Assembly (NCBI RefSeq): GCF_010183535.1
Contig: NC_071330.1
Location: forward strand, 9,715,717-9,779,716
DNA: 64,000 bases
Direction: 5' to 3'
Source: Caenorhabditis remanei
Lineage: Eukaryota > Nematoda > Chromadorea > Rhabditida > Rhabditidae
The translations under genes and the position numbers were made by a program. The notes beneath the pieces are model-generated. The model ran no database searches and was not told the DNA's origin. It worked only from the letters and a program-made list of their open reading frames with translations. Below, in pieces: positions 36,425 through 48,496 of this stretch (positions are counted from its first letter, which is position 1; each line of letters begins with the position of its first letter).

Positions 36425-38971
36425 TTACGGAGGAGTGATTGCTGTAGATAATCCGGGAAATTGGAGATATGAGGTTGGAACAAATCCAACTTCTTGTCCT
36501 TTCTTCCTAAAAAATCAGTTTTAAATGTATAATGTAGATATGTATTTACTTTCTAGCTCTTGTCCATCCATCTCCATTGTCTCCTTCTTGAATATAAAGT
36601 TCTTCACCTGGTGAGATAGACATTGTCTCAGCAGATGACGTCTCGAATTTGAAAAGAACCGTTACGAGCATTTCTGATTTGTCAATTTTCATGGGAGAAG
36701 AAACGGATCGGTGTGGTGATGAAATAACTGAATTCGATACTGGCGTTTTTCTTATGACTCCTGGAATAATAAACTGCACAATTTATGATTAAATGCTTTA
36801 AATGAATACCAGAAAACGAAGATCTCAAAACTGGCGAAGAGATATCATTTTTTCGACGGATCGGTGTAGTTGAAATAGGTTTTTGGCCACTTTTGGGAGT
36901 TCTTGGTGAAGACAGGAGTCGTTTCGGGGAGGACAGAAACTGGCGAAGCTAAAAATAAAATTTGGTTCGCACACAACGACGTCCGGGATTTACTATTTGT
37001 TTTGCCGAGTCGTCTCCTGATGACATTCCTTTTTCTCCACTCTGGAAATGAAAATTTAAGGCTTGTATTATGAAAGGAAACTATACTATTCCGTCTTCAT
37101 GAGTTCTCAAAGATGATAAATTTGTGGAACATCCTGAAACGCTTCTCGTTGTGTCTGGTGTGTCTCTTCCTCCGAAAGATCTTTCGGTCGGCATACCTTT
37201 AAAAAAGGTGTTAATTTAATCTTTCACTTGATCTCACCTTCAACACTCATCTCTAATAGTGTGTAAAACTCTTTCAAGTTCTGTATGTTCGTGTTTAACG
37301 TTTCGATTTTCTTCGCATATGATATCAGTGGTTCCGTACAAGCTGCAGGATTGCCATGTTGTGGATTCGCATAATAAGCCTTTTGCAATCTTGTAATACC
37401 TTCCCTCCCTTGAACAGCCTGTTCCAGTTGTTTTTCCATGTTTTTAATTTTAGAGCGGAGACAAGAGAGCCGCACTTGAGGAGGCTTGGAGTTATCCGTA
37501 TATGCTTCTTTTGGAGATTCTGACTAAAGAAATAAAAACTTCAAAATCGTTTGTATAATTTACTTATTTTTCTAACCTCTCTGGGTACTTCTGACTCCTT
37601 TTCCCTCATACCCAGAAAATTTCGAATTATTTTTTTCTTGTTTGGACTTTTCAGGACATGATACGATGATATGGCTACCTCGACACGCTGCTTCCCATCG
37701 ATAGAATCTAGGGAAAACAATTATTGAAAGAGAAAATACTCGGATTATTACACATACCGCTTGCCCGGCTATCACAATCTTTTGGATCACCAAGATCTTC
37801 GATATCAAATGAAGTTGGTTTTTCTATTGTTGCCCTGAAAAGAGAAGAAAATCAATGGATTTTATCTAGGAAAACTCACTCAACAGAATCGAGAACAAGC
37901 TGCGCATCAGCTTCGGAATCAATACGATTAATACTATTCTGCATTTTTAGCCGACAATTTCCAATTCCTTCTGCCAGGCATTCATCAACAGTAATCAATT
38001 TTTGAAGTACATGTCTCATGTCACCAATACATTCTTTATCTACTTCTTTCAATCTTGAAAATATGACGGGTAGCAGTTCATCGTGATACTTCTTTTGCTC
38101 TAAATTCGTGTTGGATACTGTGCGAGAATAGTCATTCTTCGATTTCTCACAAATCTCATTTCGCGTCTGAAAAGTTATATCTGTTCAAAACAAACTTGAT
38201 TCAGTAGTTGTTTACGTTTGCATGTGTTCTCGCTTTCTCGAGCTCAAGCCGAGATATTTCGAGATTTTTATCCGCTTTGTAGAACTTCTGATAAGCATTT
38301 TCTGCTTCTTTGTAAGACTTTCTGAAACGTTTCGATAAGATGAACCATTATAACATAAGTTTTACGAGTAGAATTTTCCAGACTTCCACATTTCGTTTAT
38401 TTGATCTTCAAGAATATCATTGATTGTTTTGAGATCATTTATTGCATTTTTGCGCGAGCTTCTTAGCTGACACGTTTTCGACGAAACGTATGACACGATA
38501 TCTTCTCGGGTGCTTTCTGCAGCTGCCTGGAACAGTACACAATCGATTCTACTACTTGATTTACAAATAACTCACGTGATGTTTTCCTGCAATTTGATCA
38601 AGCTGTTGGAGATATGAGTTGAAGGAGTTTATGTAACTCACGCTTTTCAATACCTCATCTTCCTCTTCGGACTTTTTCGCATATTTTTTCGCAAGGTTTC
38701 TGAAAATTAATGAAAAAATGGTGCACCTGAAGAATTATCTAACTTTAGTTTTGTTGAATACTCTTCCTCAATAGCCGCTTTTTCTTTTGAAAATTGACCG
38801 ATTTTTTCGAAAAAGTCAATTCCTTTCTGTGTGTACGAAAGGAGAGCGTTCGATGGGTCCTGTAAACGGGTCATATTTTTGAAAATAAAATAAAATTACC
38901 TGAACAGTGAAGAACTTTGATACAGGAATCATCGCAAATTTTTGAACATCGAAACTTATTTCCCAGAGATT
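36425..38971 (-). CDS. toca-2: TOCA-type F-BAR/HR1/SH3 protein (TOCA-2)
   Basis: Multi-exon. N-terminal F-BAR: NLWEISFD, YTQKGIDFFEKIGQFSKEKAAIEEEYSTKLK, and a long coiled-coil core ending near LVLDSVE; a linker; an HR1 helical repeat (LRSKIKNMEKQLEQAVQGREG... NIQNLKEFYTLLEMSVEG, around 37250-37450); a Ser-rich linker; a C-terminal SH3 (VLFKFETSSAETMSISPGEELYIQEGDNGDGWTRARKKKG...GFVPTSYLQF), stop TAA 36427-36425. The family is CIP4/FBP17/TOCA-1, which bends membranes, binds Cdc42 via HR1 and recruits WASP. The first recognisable exon begins at 38971 but no upstream ATG joins it in frame; the first in-frame methionine is 38932 (MIPVSKFF). The true start is unresolved. Confidence 0.88.
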
Positions 38972-39252
38972 CTGAAAATGCTTGTGTTCTTAACGTGGAA
39001 AATAACATTGTTGGAGCATATCGTGTTGAGGTCATATTAAAATTTTTAGTTATGCGCCTTTAAGTTACGGTAGTTGTAGTTTTACGAAAAGCTGATTTAT
39101 TTCTGAAAAAAGACCGGTACCCCGAGGAAGATTGAAGATTAAAACATGAACAGTTTATTCATTTATTCCCATGTTTGTTCCAAAGCATAGAAGCAATAAT
39201 TAATAAAAATTAGTTAAACACAGCAAAAAAGCATGATTGAATTTGTTGTAAA
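38972..39252. other. Spacer between toca-2 and mlc-7
   Basis: The toca-2 promoter and the mlc-7 3' flank. A short first exon for toca-2 could be here (an ATG on the minus strand at about 39034 gives a frame that does not join the F-BAR exon). Confidence 0.35.
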
Positions 39253-39800
39253 TTATTTTTCAGCTTCCTGCAGTCCCATCTGGAGATGATTGTTCAAGAA
39301 GTGGTTGATATTAATCTTTCCGTCGACCACTTCCACACCAAAAAGTAGACTTTCCACTTCTTGATTCGTCATTTTCTCTCCTCCGTTTTGAAGCATACTT
39401 TTAAGTTCGACGATCGGGATTTGGCCGTTTCCATCTCTATCAAAATGCGATAACAGAGTCTAAAAAAAACTTTTCACTCAAAGTTTAAAAAGATTATGAG
39501 TACCTGAAACTCTTTGAGAGTGGTGTTTCTTCCACATGCAGTCTCCACGTTCTTATAAATTGGAATGAACTCCTCCACTGAAATTCGTGCTCCTCCGGTT
39601 CTTTTTTTGATTAACTCTTCAAGAAGAGCTTCAGTCGGATTGAGCATCATCGCTCGAAGAGCTGCTGGAAGCTGGAAATAGTATTCAGATGTTTTCAAAA
39701 AAAACTAAAGTACTTGATTTGCCGCTATTTTTCCATCTCCAACTGTATCGTGGAAGTGGAAAACGTCTTGAACATCTTCCATAAGTGGTGGTGGAGCCAT
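39253..39800 (-). CDS. mlc-7: Essential myosin light chain-like EF-hand protein
   Basis: Three exons: 39800-39714, 39671-39504, 39459-39253; 153 residues, the family length. Starts MAPPPLMEDVQDVFHFHDTVG; the four EF-hand units are recognisable by their spacing, of which only the third (DRDGNGQIPIVEL) looks calcium-competent; the others are degenerate (HDTVGDGKIAANQ lacks full ligands). Nearest relatives are the essential light chains (C. elegans MLC-5/MLC-7). It would bind the IQ motif of a myosin heavy chain neck. Symbol assigned from the position beside toca-2 and tyr-2. All phases and splice sites are consensus. Confidence 0.85.
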
Positions 39801-40340
39801 ATCTAGAAAAATTGAAAATGTATAATGAAAATGAGAAAGATTTGTACGAATCTAAAAAAAGCTGAAAGTTGCTGTGGTTGGAAGGCGACTGCTCTCGTAT
39901 GTTCTGTGCGACGGTGATTCATTTTTATACAAAAATCAAATCAAGAGACAAAGAAACAATATATAAAATGGGAGGAACAATCGTGACTCATCAGAGTTTC
40001 TTTCAGAAAGAATAGAACAATGTTTCAGTTTTAGTAGCGAGAATATTTGAATGATGGGGAAGTTTGATGACAAGGATTGAAAAAAAGTTCAGAGATATCT
40101 TCAGTGATTGACAGTCTGAAATTGAGAGCAGATCAATGAAATAACTTGATTGAAATCACGTGAACACCTTCGCAAAATACGGAAATCGAAAAACCTTAAA
40201 ACCTTTATCAACGTTCTATCTCTTATCTAATCATCATCAATGAGCATATTTCGACAGCTTCGAAGTTGTAAGTTTAACTCAATTCTAGACGACCTTACTT
40301 CTCATTTCAGATTACTCACCGTCCATTTGTTTCTTCTAAT
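39801..40340. promoter_or_regulatory. Divergent spacer, mlc-7 and the MSP-domain gene
   Basis: 540 bp. A small ATG at 40240 followed by GTAAGT (40271) and TTTCAG (40312) could be an upstream leader exon of the MSP gene, but its frame stops before joining the main ORF. No other elements. Confidence 0.35.
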
Positions 40341-41345
40341 ATGCTGTACGAATCGATTCTATTTGGATCTACCTTTGTGATGACGTCATTCATTCTCATG
40401 ACTGGCTGTTCATCGAAGAAAAAAGCGGCTCCTTCTGTGGCACCATCTCCACAAAGTGCTTCGAAGTCTCCAGCTACAACACCCAGTGTCGCAAAATCTA
40501 CAGTTAGTAAATCACCGGCCACAGAGACAAAGGCAACAGAAACTGGCGAAACGAAGGATACAACAAATGCTGAAACAAAGAATGAAGAGACAAAGGGAAA
40601 TGTAAGATTTGTTTGGATTTCGGAAATGTTAATTTTCTTTCAGGATGAGGAGACGAATGATAAAACTGAGGCAAAAAAGGATGAAACACGACAAGAAACG
40701 GTTAGAAAAGATGACGATAAGAAAGTAATTTTGGTTTTAGAATAGCTGAAATTGTTTAGAATTCTTTCAGGATGATGGGGAAAAAAAGAAAGAAGAAGAT
40801 GAGAAAGAAAACGATAAAAAGGAAGAAAATAAGAATGAGAACAAGAAGAAGAAAGAAGATTTTAGTAAGAGTTTTTGAGGATTCATGATTTAACGCCACG
40901 TTTCATCTGAATCCTCAGTTTACTCTTGTTTTCTTATTTTTCAATTTTTGTCACAACTCATGATTTCTCTATTTCAGTCCGTGCTGATCCTACTGAACTC
41001 TCTTTCGAATCTGCTACAACCAGTCAAAAGAAACTCCGTTTGAAGAATTTGACCGGCAAGAAATTGATGTTCAAAGTGAAATCAACAACAACTAACACTT
41101 ACTTGTAAGTAGAATGTCTCTCATTTAGAATGAAATTTCAATTCAGGATCAATCCGGTATTCGGGAAAATCGAGCCAAACAACTTTGCTGATGTGATGAT
41201 AACTCATCGTCCATCCGGCAAAAGGGAAGATAAACTCGTGATTGTATCATCTGAAATGTTGGGAAAAGAACTCGAAATGGCAAAAACATTCAAACAAATC
41301 AAGACAACTGGAAATGATGTCCTTGTCAAACTTGTATCTACTTGA
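40341..41345 (+). CDS. Membrane-anchored MSP-domain protein
   Basis: Five exons: 40341-40601, 40644-40724, 40771-40864, 40978-41104, 41147-41345; 253 residues. A hydrophobic segment (residues about 5-22, ILFGSTFVMTSFILMTG) followed by a long Ser/Thr/Pro- then Lys/Glu-rich low-complexity region (about residues 25-137), then a C-terminal Major Sperm Protein domain: IRADPTELSFESATTSQKKLRLKNLTGKKLMFKVKSTT...INPVFGKIEPNNFADVMITHRPSGKREDKLVI. Most MSPs are soluble sperm cytoskeletal proteins; here the domain is tethered to a membrane by an N-terminal segment, reversed relative to VAP proteins. Probable germline/sperm or ER role (inference). Convergent with tyr-2. Start chosen as the only ATG before the TM. 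Confidence 0.8.
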
Positions 41346-41686
41346 TTCTTATTAATATAATTAGTTTTATTAAAAAAATAAATGTCGAGTTTCGCTTTAA
41401 TCTGTATTTGCACGTTTGTCTCTTTGGAATAACAAATGATACGAGAATATATTTATTTTGAGAAAATAAAAAACTCATAATAATATACAACTACACGTGG
41501 CGAGATCATTTGTCATAACTCAAGTTAAACAGGAATCGGAACGAATTGACCGGAAAGTCATTAGAAGGGAAAAAAGGCAGCATTTTTACAAGTAAATGAA
41601 AAACATTGTGAAGAATTGACAGTGTGTGTACAAATAGATTGGGAGGGGTCCTATGCTGGAGTTGGAAAAGAAATGACTAGATCCAT

Positions 41687-44621
41687 CTAACCATGACGAA
41701 CTTTTTTCGTAGCATCAATCTCTTGTTTCTTGACTTTTTTGATTCGGTTCGTGACTTCTGACATTAGAGAATCGGAAATTGATTCACGAAGATTTTGGGA
41801 AACTGGAATGGAGATGATCTGGAATCTCAGAATGTTAGAGCCGAAATAGTGGGGGATGAGAAAACAAACCTTTCCATTCTTGAAGCATTGAGAATCTCTT
41901 GCCAGTTCACACTTTCCACAGCTATGTCTACAATTCTCTGACATGAAATCAGCTGATTTTCCAGAACACATCTTGTCGGCCTTCCATGCAACACAATTAA
42001 CATGTCTATCAGTGCAAGAATCCGTTGTATTGTATGATGGAGTGCAAGTGTTACAACTGGCTTGACAGTATTGACTCATGAATTCTGGTTCACGTTGACA
42101 TCCTCCAGTCTTTGCCCACGAATCACAGCATGGCATACGGTTGTAGCAGTCAACGAAGAGAGGAGCTGTCATTTTGACGGAAATTCGCTTGACAAGGGGG
42201 ACACGTTCAACTTTAGTTCCATTTACAGTCACTTTGTTTGCAAGTTCGAGGTCAATCAGAGTAGAGTTGGAATGGGTACGAGCTCCCTTCATACGAGCAG
42301 CAGCAAAGTTCTGAAAAAATAATAAGAACTGTTTGCCCTGAAATTGATTAAACTTACAGCATTTACACATCTTCCCCACCAACATCTTGAAGCGTAACAG
42401 GCATCGTTTTGCTCGAATCCACGACAATTTCCATTCAATCTGATCTTTGAGACACAATGTGGATATCCTCTGGTATCACAGAACAAGTAAGGGGATCCGC
42501 AGTTTGGTCTCTGATGGGAGCATGTGGCACGTGGAGCGTAACGGTACATCTGGTCGGTGTACGAATTGGAGAGTCCATCTCTGTTAACCAAATATGGGAA
42601 AGGTCTCATTGGAGCATAACTGAAATGTTGCCAGTTGGCACATGTTGGGTGATCAGCAGAGTATGCTTGCTCGCGGAGCCATCTTGGTTGTTGAAGTTGA
42701 CGCCAGAGTTCCCAAAGATAGTCGACGAATGAGTGATGCATGAAGAAGATTGGCTGAAATAGAATAGTTTGGAATTCACGATTTGAATGTTAGAATCCTC
42801 ACCTCATTGGCAGAAGTGCTTGGTGGTTTCATGTCTCCTCCGATCCAAAGATGAATGTTCGAGTGAGAATATTCAATGGCTCCATAGTTATTTGGATATG
42901 GGCAACCTGCAAAAAGTCCCGTAATTAACATCATAAATAGTCCCACTCATGAGGGATGTGTTGGTCATTTACAAACATACAAATTTACGATAACAATCAA
43001 CACATTTCCTATTTCACAGAAATTACTAGTGTGGCCAATAAACTGGTTTCGATCATTCATCGGAACAAAAGAATTGAGACATTTTTGAAGACCTCTCGCT
43101 TCTTTTTTAACCACAAAATGTTGATAACTGTTGACAAGAAGAAAATGATTGAGAAGGTCAACTAAGAGGAAATGAAGCTATTGTCTCTAATTCTGAATAA
43201 ACATGTCTAGACGAATAAGAACCTGGTTGTGGAGCAGTGTAGGCCAAAGTGTTCTCAATTGTATTCTGAGCAACAATTGTGTTGACTTGATTCTCATTGA
43301 AAAGTTGCCCTTCGGCTCCAAGATTTCTCAAAATAGTTGATCTTCCTTCAATTGTTCTCCAGTAAGCAAATGGTCCAGTGATCACATTTCCATAGTAATC
43401 AGTGCCTCCAACAAACAAATCAGAGAAAAGAATTGAATCTCTTGGATCAGGAAGATATGAATCCATAACAGAATCCCAATATGGAATGAATACAAGTGGA
43501 TCAACCATTCGGAGGGCAATTTCAACTCTCTTCAAGTATTCTCTATGCCATGGAAGGAATCCTGGTCCAGAATGAGCGCCTGATCCTACTCCAACTTCTA
43601 AATGCTGGCGTGAAAGGCGATCGTACTCTCCGTTTCTCTTCAATGTATTCAATGCATTGTGCCATCTGAAAATACCTTGATTTGATTCTATTCAATTCCA
43701 ATCAAATCTGTAAGCTACCTTCTTCTCTCATCTTCACTCATCATACGATACTCCTTTCTCCACGACATTTGCAACACAACACCATTTGACAAAACGCATT
43801 GTCCATTCACATTTCTTCCCTGCAAAGCAAAACGTGAGGTTCAAATTCTAATACTGAGAGGATCAGACAGTTATAGGATTTTGAGAAAAATATGGCCTTG
43901 GTGATCGAAAAAATGTTTTGTGTCGATTTTTTTGTTGTTCCTTCTTTTCGCCACAACTAAATAAAAAAAGTGGGGTCAGGGTTCTATGAGGGACGAAGAT
44001 AATCCCTCAAAGTATTTGACCAACTGAATCGTTGGTTTTCTGGACATGAACTTCATTTTGCACTTGGTTCGAGTGACTCACATTGAAAAATGGGCACAAG
44101 CAGAGAAGAGTCATGCAATCATATGGGTGATAAGCAGCTTGTCCACGAGCATTTGCTGGCACTGGAATAGGTTGAAGCCAGTTTGGAACTTGATTTGGAC
44201 GGGTCTGACGGACAGATTGACGAGCCAAACGACGGCGTGTAGCGAGATCCATTCGACGAATCTGAAAGTTTGGATGTTCTAATACTAATCAAGTTCCAGT
44301 AAGTCTTTCAAATGATGAATAGCTGTTATTTGGTTCTAATAAAACATAATGCTTAGCCATTTCAACAATTTTTGAACCCACCATCAAACAAGTTTGCTTC
44401 AAATGTTTTGGTGCATCTGAACAATCTCTTGGTGGTTCTCTCCATCTCTTTTGATTCAATCTTTGAATATTCTTATTTGCCATCGGAACTTTCTTCACCA
44501 TTGGTCGTTTCACGGCAGTCCCTCCAACTACATTTCCTCCTTTTTTCGTCGTTGATTTTACAGCCAAAACAGAAATTATCGTTGCGCATAATAAGAGCGC
44601 CAAAATTGGTGTCCAACGCAT
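41687..44621 (-). CDS. tyr-2: Secreted tyrosinase with ShKT domains (TYR-2)
   Basis: Seven or so exons, roughly 640 residues. Signal peptide ([22 protein letters not shown]). Copper site A has WHNALN and [16 protein letters not shown]; copper site B has [12 protein letters not shown] and [15 protein letters not shown], so all histidine-rich ligand blocks are intact and the enzyme is probably active in monophenol/diphenol oxidation. C-terminal ShKT (SXC) domains: [17 protein letters not shown]...CQASC and [17 protein letters not shown]...CRHSC, typical of secreted nematode proteins. Likely secreted to cuticle or extracellular space. Stop TAG 41689-41687. Divergent from the small gene at 44863 (241 bp). 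A 300-bp intron at about 42906-43205 separates the two copper blocks. Confidence 0.92.
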
Positions 44622-44862
44622 CGTTTCTCTATTTTTTCTGTGTTCTGAAAATTTCCAGATTTCACTTTTCTCAGTTTTCCCTCTCATTTGCGAGTAAAAA
44701 TACAACGAAATAACAAGAAAAAAGCAGAAAAAAATGGTTAAAAGAGAAATGAGTAGTGACGAATATCATCAGTGTTGCGCCTTTTATTATAGTTTTTTGT
44801 AGTGTCTGTTGTGTTTTTTTCTGGTAAATCAGGAGAAGAAAGGATTTCTTAAGGAATTTCAG

Positions 44863-45173
44863 ATGACTCAGAACAACAGAAATTATGAGAAATTGAAAAG
44901 GGAACGTGATATTCGAAACTTCTACAGTCCCAGTTTTTTTGTTTGGAAGTCAAAGGTTATTCCTGAAGAAACAATATGGAAGGAACGAAGAGGTACTAGG
45001 AGACTGAATAGAATCGGAAAATCTAAAAATAGAAGAAGTCCTTTAGAAGCATATATAAGAAGAGTATTAAATAAAGAGTGACCTCTTGTCACGTACTCAA
45101 TTTCAGAGAAGAAGAGGAATCAGAAGGAACTGGTATTTCTCCTCTTCTTTCTCGACCATCGTCGCCATTGTAA
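44863..45173 (+). CDS. Small basic protein of unknown function
   Basis: Two exons: 44863-45077 and 45107-45173, split by a 29-bp intron (GTGACC...TTTCAG), which is below the usual 40-bp lower limit; 93 residues. The start is taken at 44863 because it follows directly after TTTCAG, the typical trans-splice context. Contents: RRKRERDIRNFYSPSFFVWKS, a very basic central part (KERRGTRRLNRIGKSKNRRSPLEAYIRR), then an acidic EEEEESEG and a Ser/Pro end (PLLSRPSSPL). No known domain. Divergent partner of tyr-2. The alternative, reading through the intron, stops after one codon (E-stop), so a 72-residue unspliced protein is also possible. Confidence 0.5.
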
Positions 45174-48100
45174 ACTCATGGCCTTTGCCGCTTTACAGAA
45201 TGAGAAAGAGGTGAGAGGAGGCAAATGGGCGGGTCAAGGAATGAAATGACCTTTCCCTCGAGTAGAGAGGTGCCAGATTACAATCGAAACGGTTTTTTAA
45301 GAGGCGAGGGAAAGAGAGGCTATTTTGACACGAAAAACTTGTAAAATTTCGCGTTTGGTTCGCTTCAAAAATTATCTGTGTTTACTCGGATGGCAAGAAG
45401 ATAAAAATGAAAACCGTTTGGCGAAAACAGTTTTGTAATTGAGAGAGAAAAAAACTTCAATGTGAGATGATTTCTCGACAAAATGCCAAGAAAACAATGA
45501 TTAGGACGGAGAAGATCGGAACAGGTGATATCATACTGTAGATCACACTCCGCAAGGTTTTAGGTTCAATTGTTGCAGATATTGAAAGAGAAGACATTGA
45601 TGAATGGTTCACTATAACTGATGGAAAATTATCTGGGTTTTTGATTTAGAGCTTGAAAGTGAACTATCAAAAATGACGACCTGTTCTTCGAACTCAAGCC
45701 TTCGACCTGAAGCCATTTTGTGCCAAGGTAATCTATTATTTCCGATTATAGATACATTCGACAGTGGAAAGTTCTGAACTTCTGCTTCGAAATGCTGAAT
45801 GAGCACGTAAACTTAAATGCTGGAAGTACTAACCTGTGTTCTTGATCTTCGGTGCAGTCTCTTCGGAAAAATCAGATATTGTAGTTTTTCAGTTTTAAGA
45901 ATAAACCTGTCCATTTTGTAGTTCAAAGTTTTAGATGCTCAACTTATAGACCCTCTGGAGATCTACATTTAGTATCAAAATGTGAAGTTTACTGTATCAT
46001 TTTCCTATAAACTAGAGTAAAATTTAATTGTAAGATAATGATCAAGAACGAAAACTTTGAAATTCCAGAATTGAAATTTAAAGAAACTGTTCGTCGACCT
46101 AGAACGATCAGTGGTCAATAGTGACTTCTAGAAGTTCCAAAACCGGAACCAATTTCAAAATACAATAAAATAAGTGAAAAAGGAAAAGAAGAAGCTTTTT
46201 TAGTTGTTTCAGAAGAAATGAGTAACCCCAGTGACCTGTGTCCGCTCTTTTATAGTGTCCATCTCTCGACGCTTCGTTGAATTGGTACGTGCCTGTTGGC
46301 TACTACAACCTCTTTTTTCCAACCTCCTCCTCTCTCTTGCTTCCTCCTACATTTTCATGTATTACACAACACCTTCTAGCTGCCGTTGGCCTCCGACCGC
46401 AGTCACCGGCCATTGTCTTATTGGTGACCCCAGAAGTAAATGATGAAAAAAAGAAGAGGAGAAGCTTCAACTATTAATGTGAAAAAATGTTGATTTGGAT
46501 GATGAAGTTTTGTGATTTTCGGCGAAGGGCAGACCAAAATATCTCAAAAGGTGTTCTCGGAATCAGGATCGAAATTCTCAGAGGTTTCTTTATTGTGAAC
46601 TTCAACACGGGAAGGATACATATCTCTGGTTTTCTTCATAGCTTACTCTCGATGATTTTTTTTCAGATATTTAACCAATCAGGAATGTTCCTTGAATCAA
46701 ATGGTAGTTAGCTGTGATTGGATCCCAGCTTCGCATCTCTTTCTCGCGAAAAAAAATTTCTGAAAATATAGTGCTGCGGTTCTCAAAGAGAAATCAGAAT
46801 TACTCCACAGAAACCTTAATCTGGAAATGACGTGTACTCTGAGTAGAAGCATCATAGACGTCCGTGATCTCTAATACGTCATTCAGATATTTATTGTGAA
46901 GCTTGTCACTAATTTTCGCGTCTTAAAGCGATTCTCTTCTTCTTTTGTTCCATTTTATTCCAAAAACAACAAACATTCCGACACGGTTTCTACTTTGTTA
47001 TTTTTTGAGTTTAGGTCCGATTTTTGGTTTCGCTATTTTTTCTAAAAACTGTATAACCATTTGAACATGTCTTTTTTTCTCCATTTTCCTACTTTAACTC
47101 GTCTTTTCCCTCTTCTTTTCAAGTTGCCCATTACATTTCATTTTATTAACTTTCAACCAGAAACTAATTGTGGTAAAAGAACGTTTCATTTGATGACCTC
47201 TGGTAACTCTTCTTCTTCTTCGGGATTTCTGCAAAACGTACCGAAATGTACCGAAAACAAAAAACAAAACATCAAAATTCTTGAGTTTTTTCTGATTTTT
47301 TTGCCATCTATTATATGGGTTTTGATGTGACAAACGGTTGAATTGAAGTGGATTCGGAAATTATGTGAACGAGAATTAAAAAGGAAGGGAGAAGGTCAGT
47401 TATGAAACAAAAAAGGTGTTTGATTTTTGAACCGTCTTGTTTTTTGATTAGTATGTTTTTTGATTAGTATTAGTTTTTTGATTAGTTTTTGATTAGTATA
47501 TAAAATTGGGAGGAAAAGGAGAGAAAGTGTTGTTGAAGTTAGTTTGAAGGAGATAATTGTATTGTGGAATGTTGGGAAGAAAATACGTTGTTTCTAATTA
47601 ATTCAGTGCTAATTTATGGTAGAGATGGCAAATTGATATGTTCGGAGAGAGGTGTTCGAAATTTGTGAGTGGACAAATCGGGCACTTTGATATTGAGTAG
47701 CATCATCTAGCTGGTGGACTCCAGTACAGTATGAAACCAGACATGTTGGAGCTGATGTTATTTGAAATTAAATCATTTCAGATTTTTTTCCAAACGGAAT
47801 TAAGTCATATTGAATAATTCAAGTATAAATACAACTTTTCTGGAAGTCTGTTTTCTGTACGTTCCTCTATACATCCGGTATATATTTTTTAACTGTTTGT
47901 AATCAACAAATTCTCCCATCTTTTTCAGACTTCTTCTCATTTTTAAAGCTTTATTCATCACCAGTATGAAATGTTTGATTTCGTCCAGTAGAATTGTTCA
48001 ATCTATACTCTAGTCATATTTCAAATAGTTTCTTTTGTTTCGAAGTGACCGATGGATATTTCTTTTTCTTCTCTTGAACACAAAAGATCTATCAATCATT

Positions 48101-48355
48101 TCTTTATCTTCACAAATCGTCGACCTTCAATCGTTCTCTTAAGTAAATTTGAACTTCTTTTGTTCTGAATGTTCTTTCATTTTTACACAATCTTCTATTT
48201 CATACCGCCAATAAGTTGATACGGAACCGAACATGCCCATTGAAGCAGAATGAAAAAATCTCTTTTCTTTTCAGAGAAGAAATTGAGAATTAAAACATGT
48301 CATATTGAACAAAAGGAGGAGTTGATCCCACTATTTGTTTGGCTATTGTGATTGA
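45174..48355. other. Long spacer between the small gene and the minus-strand kinase cluster
   Basis: About 3.2 kb, AT-rich, with no supported gene. Two coding-like fragments: 45467-45653 (42 codons over two exons, ending DEWFTITDGK, slightly C2-domain-like) and a splice-flanked end at about 46073-46120. They do not assemble into a convincing gene. Contains the TTTTTTGATTAGTAT repeat at 47440-47499. Confidence 0.4.
47440..47499 (+). repeat. Short tandem repeat TTTTTTGATTAGTA
   Basis: Four to five imperfect units of about 14-17 bp (TTTTTTGATTAGTAT / TTTTTGATTAG) in tandem, immediately before TATATAAAAT. Recent simple repeat. Confidence 0.8.
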
Positions 48356-48496
48356 TTAAATCTGTGAAAACAGAAGTAAAAAGAATTTGACAGTTTTCAA
48401 GGTGACGCACACTCTTCGACTAGCCATTGTCCATTGCACGCAAATTACAAGTAGAAGGAGAAGCAGAAGACGTCGCCTTCTGAATTCTATTGTCAT
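48356..48496 (-). CDS. Possible small signal-peptide protein (46 codons)
   Basis: ATG at 48496, 41 bp past a TTTTCAG acceptor-like site (near 48540). 46 residues, with a strong basic-hydrophobic start (MTIEFRRRRLLLLLLLVICV then QWTMASRRVCVT) that reads like a signal sequence or a tail anchor. No mature-domain signature. Could be a stray ORF. Listed only because of the signal-like start. Confidence 0.2.
   Translation of the reverse strand: MTIEFRRRRLLLLLLLVICVQWTMASRRVCVTLKTVKFFLLLFSQI

Noticed and set aside
42956..43165. 70-codon frame inside the tyr-2 intron
   Set aside because: It lies within the intron that separates the two copper-binding blocks, with no domain.
45612..45806. 65-codon minus-strand frame in the spacer after the small gene
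   Set aside because: No splice context, domain or start signal; overlaps the weaker plus-strand candidate.
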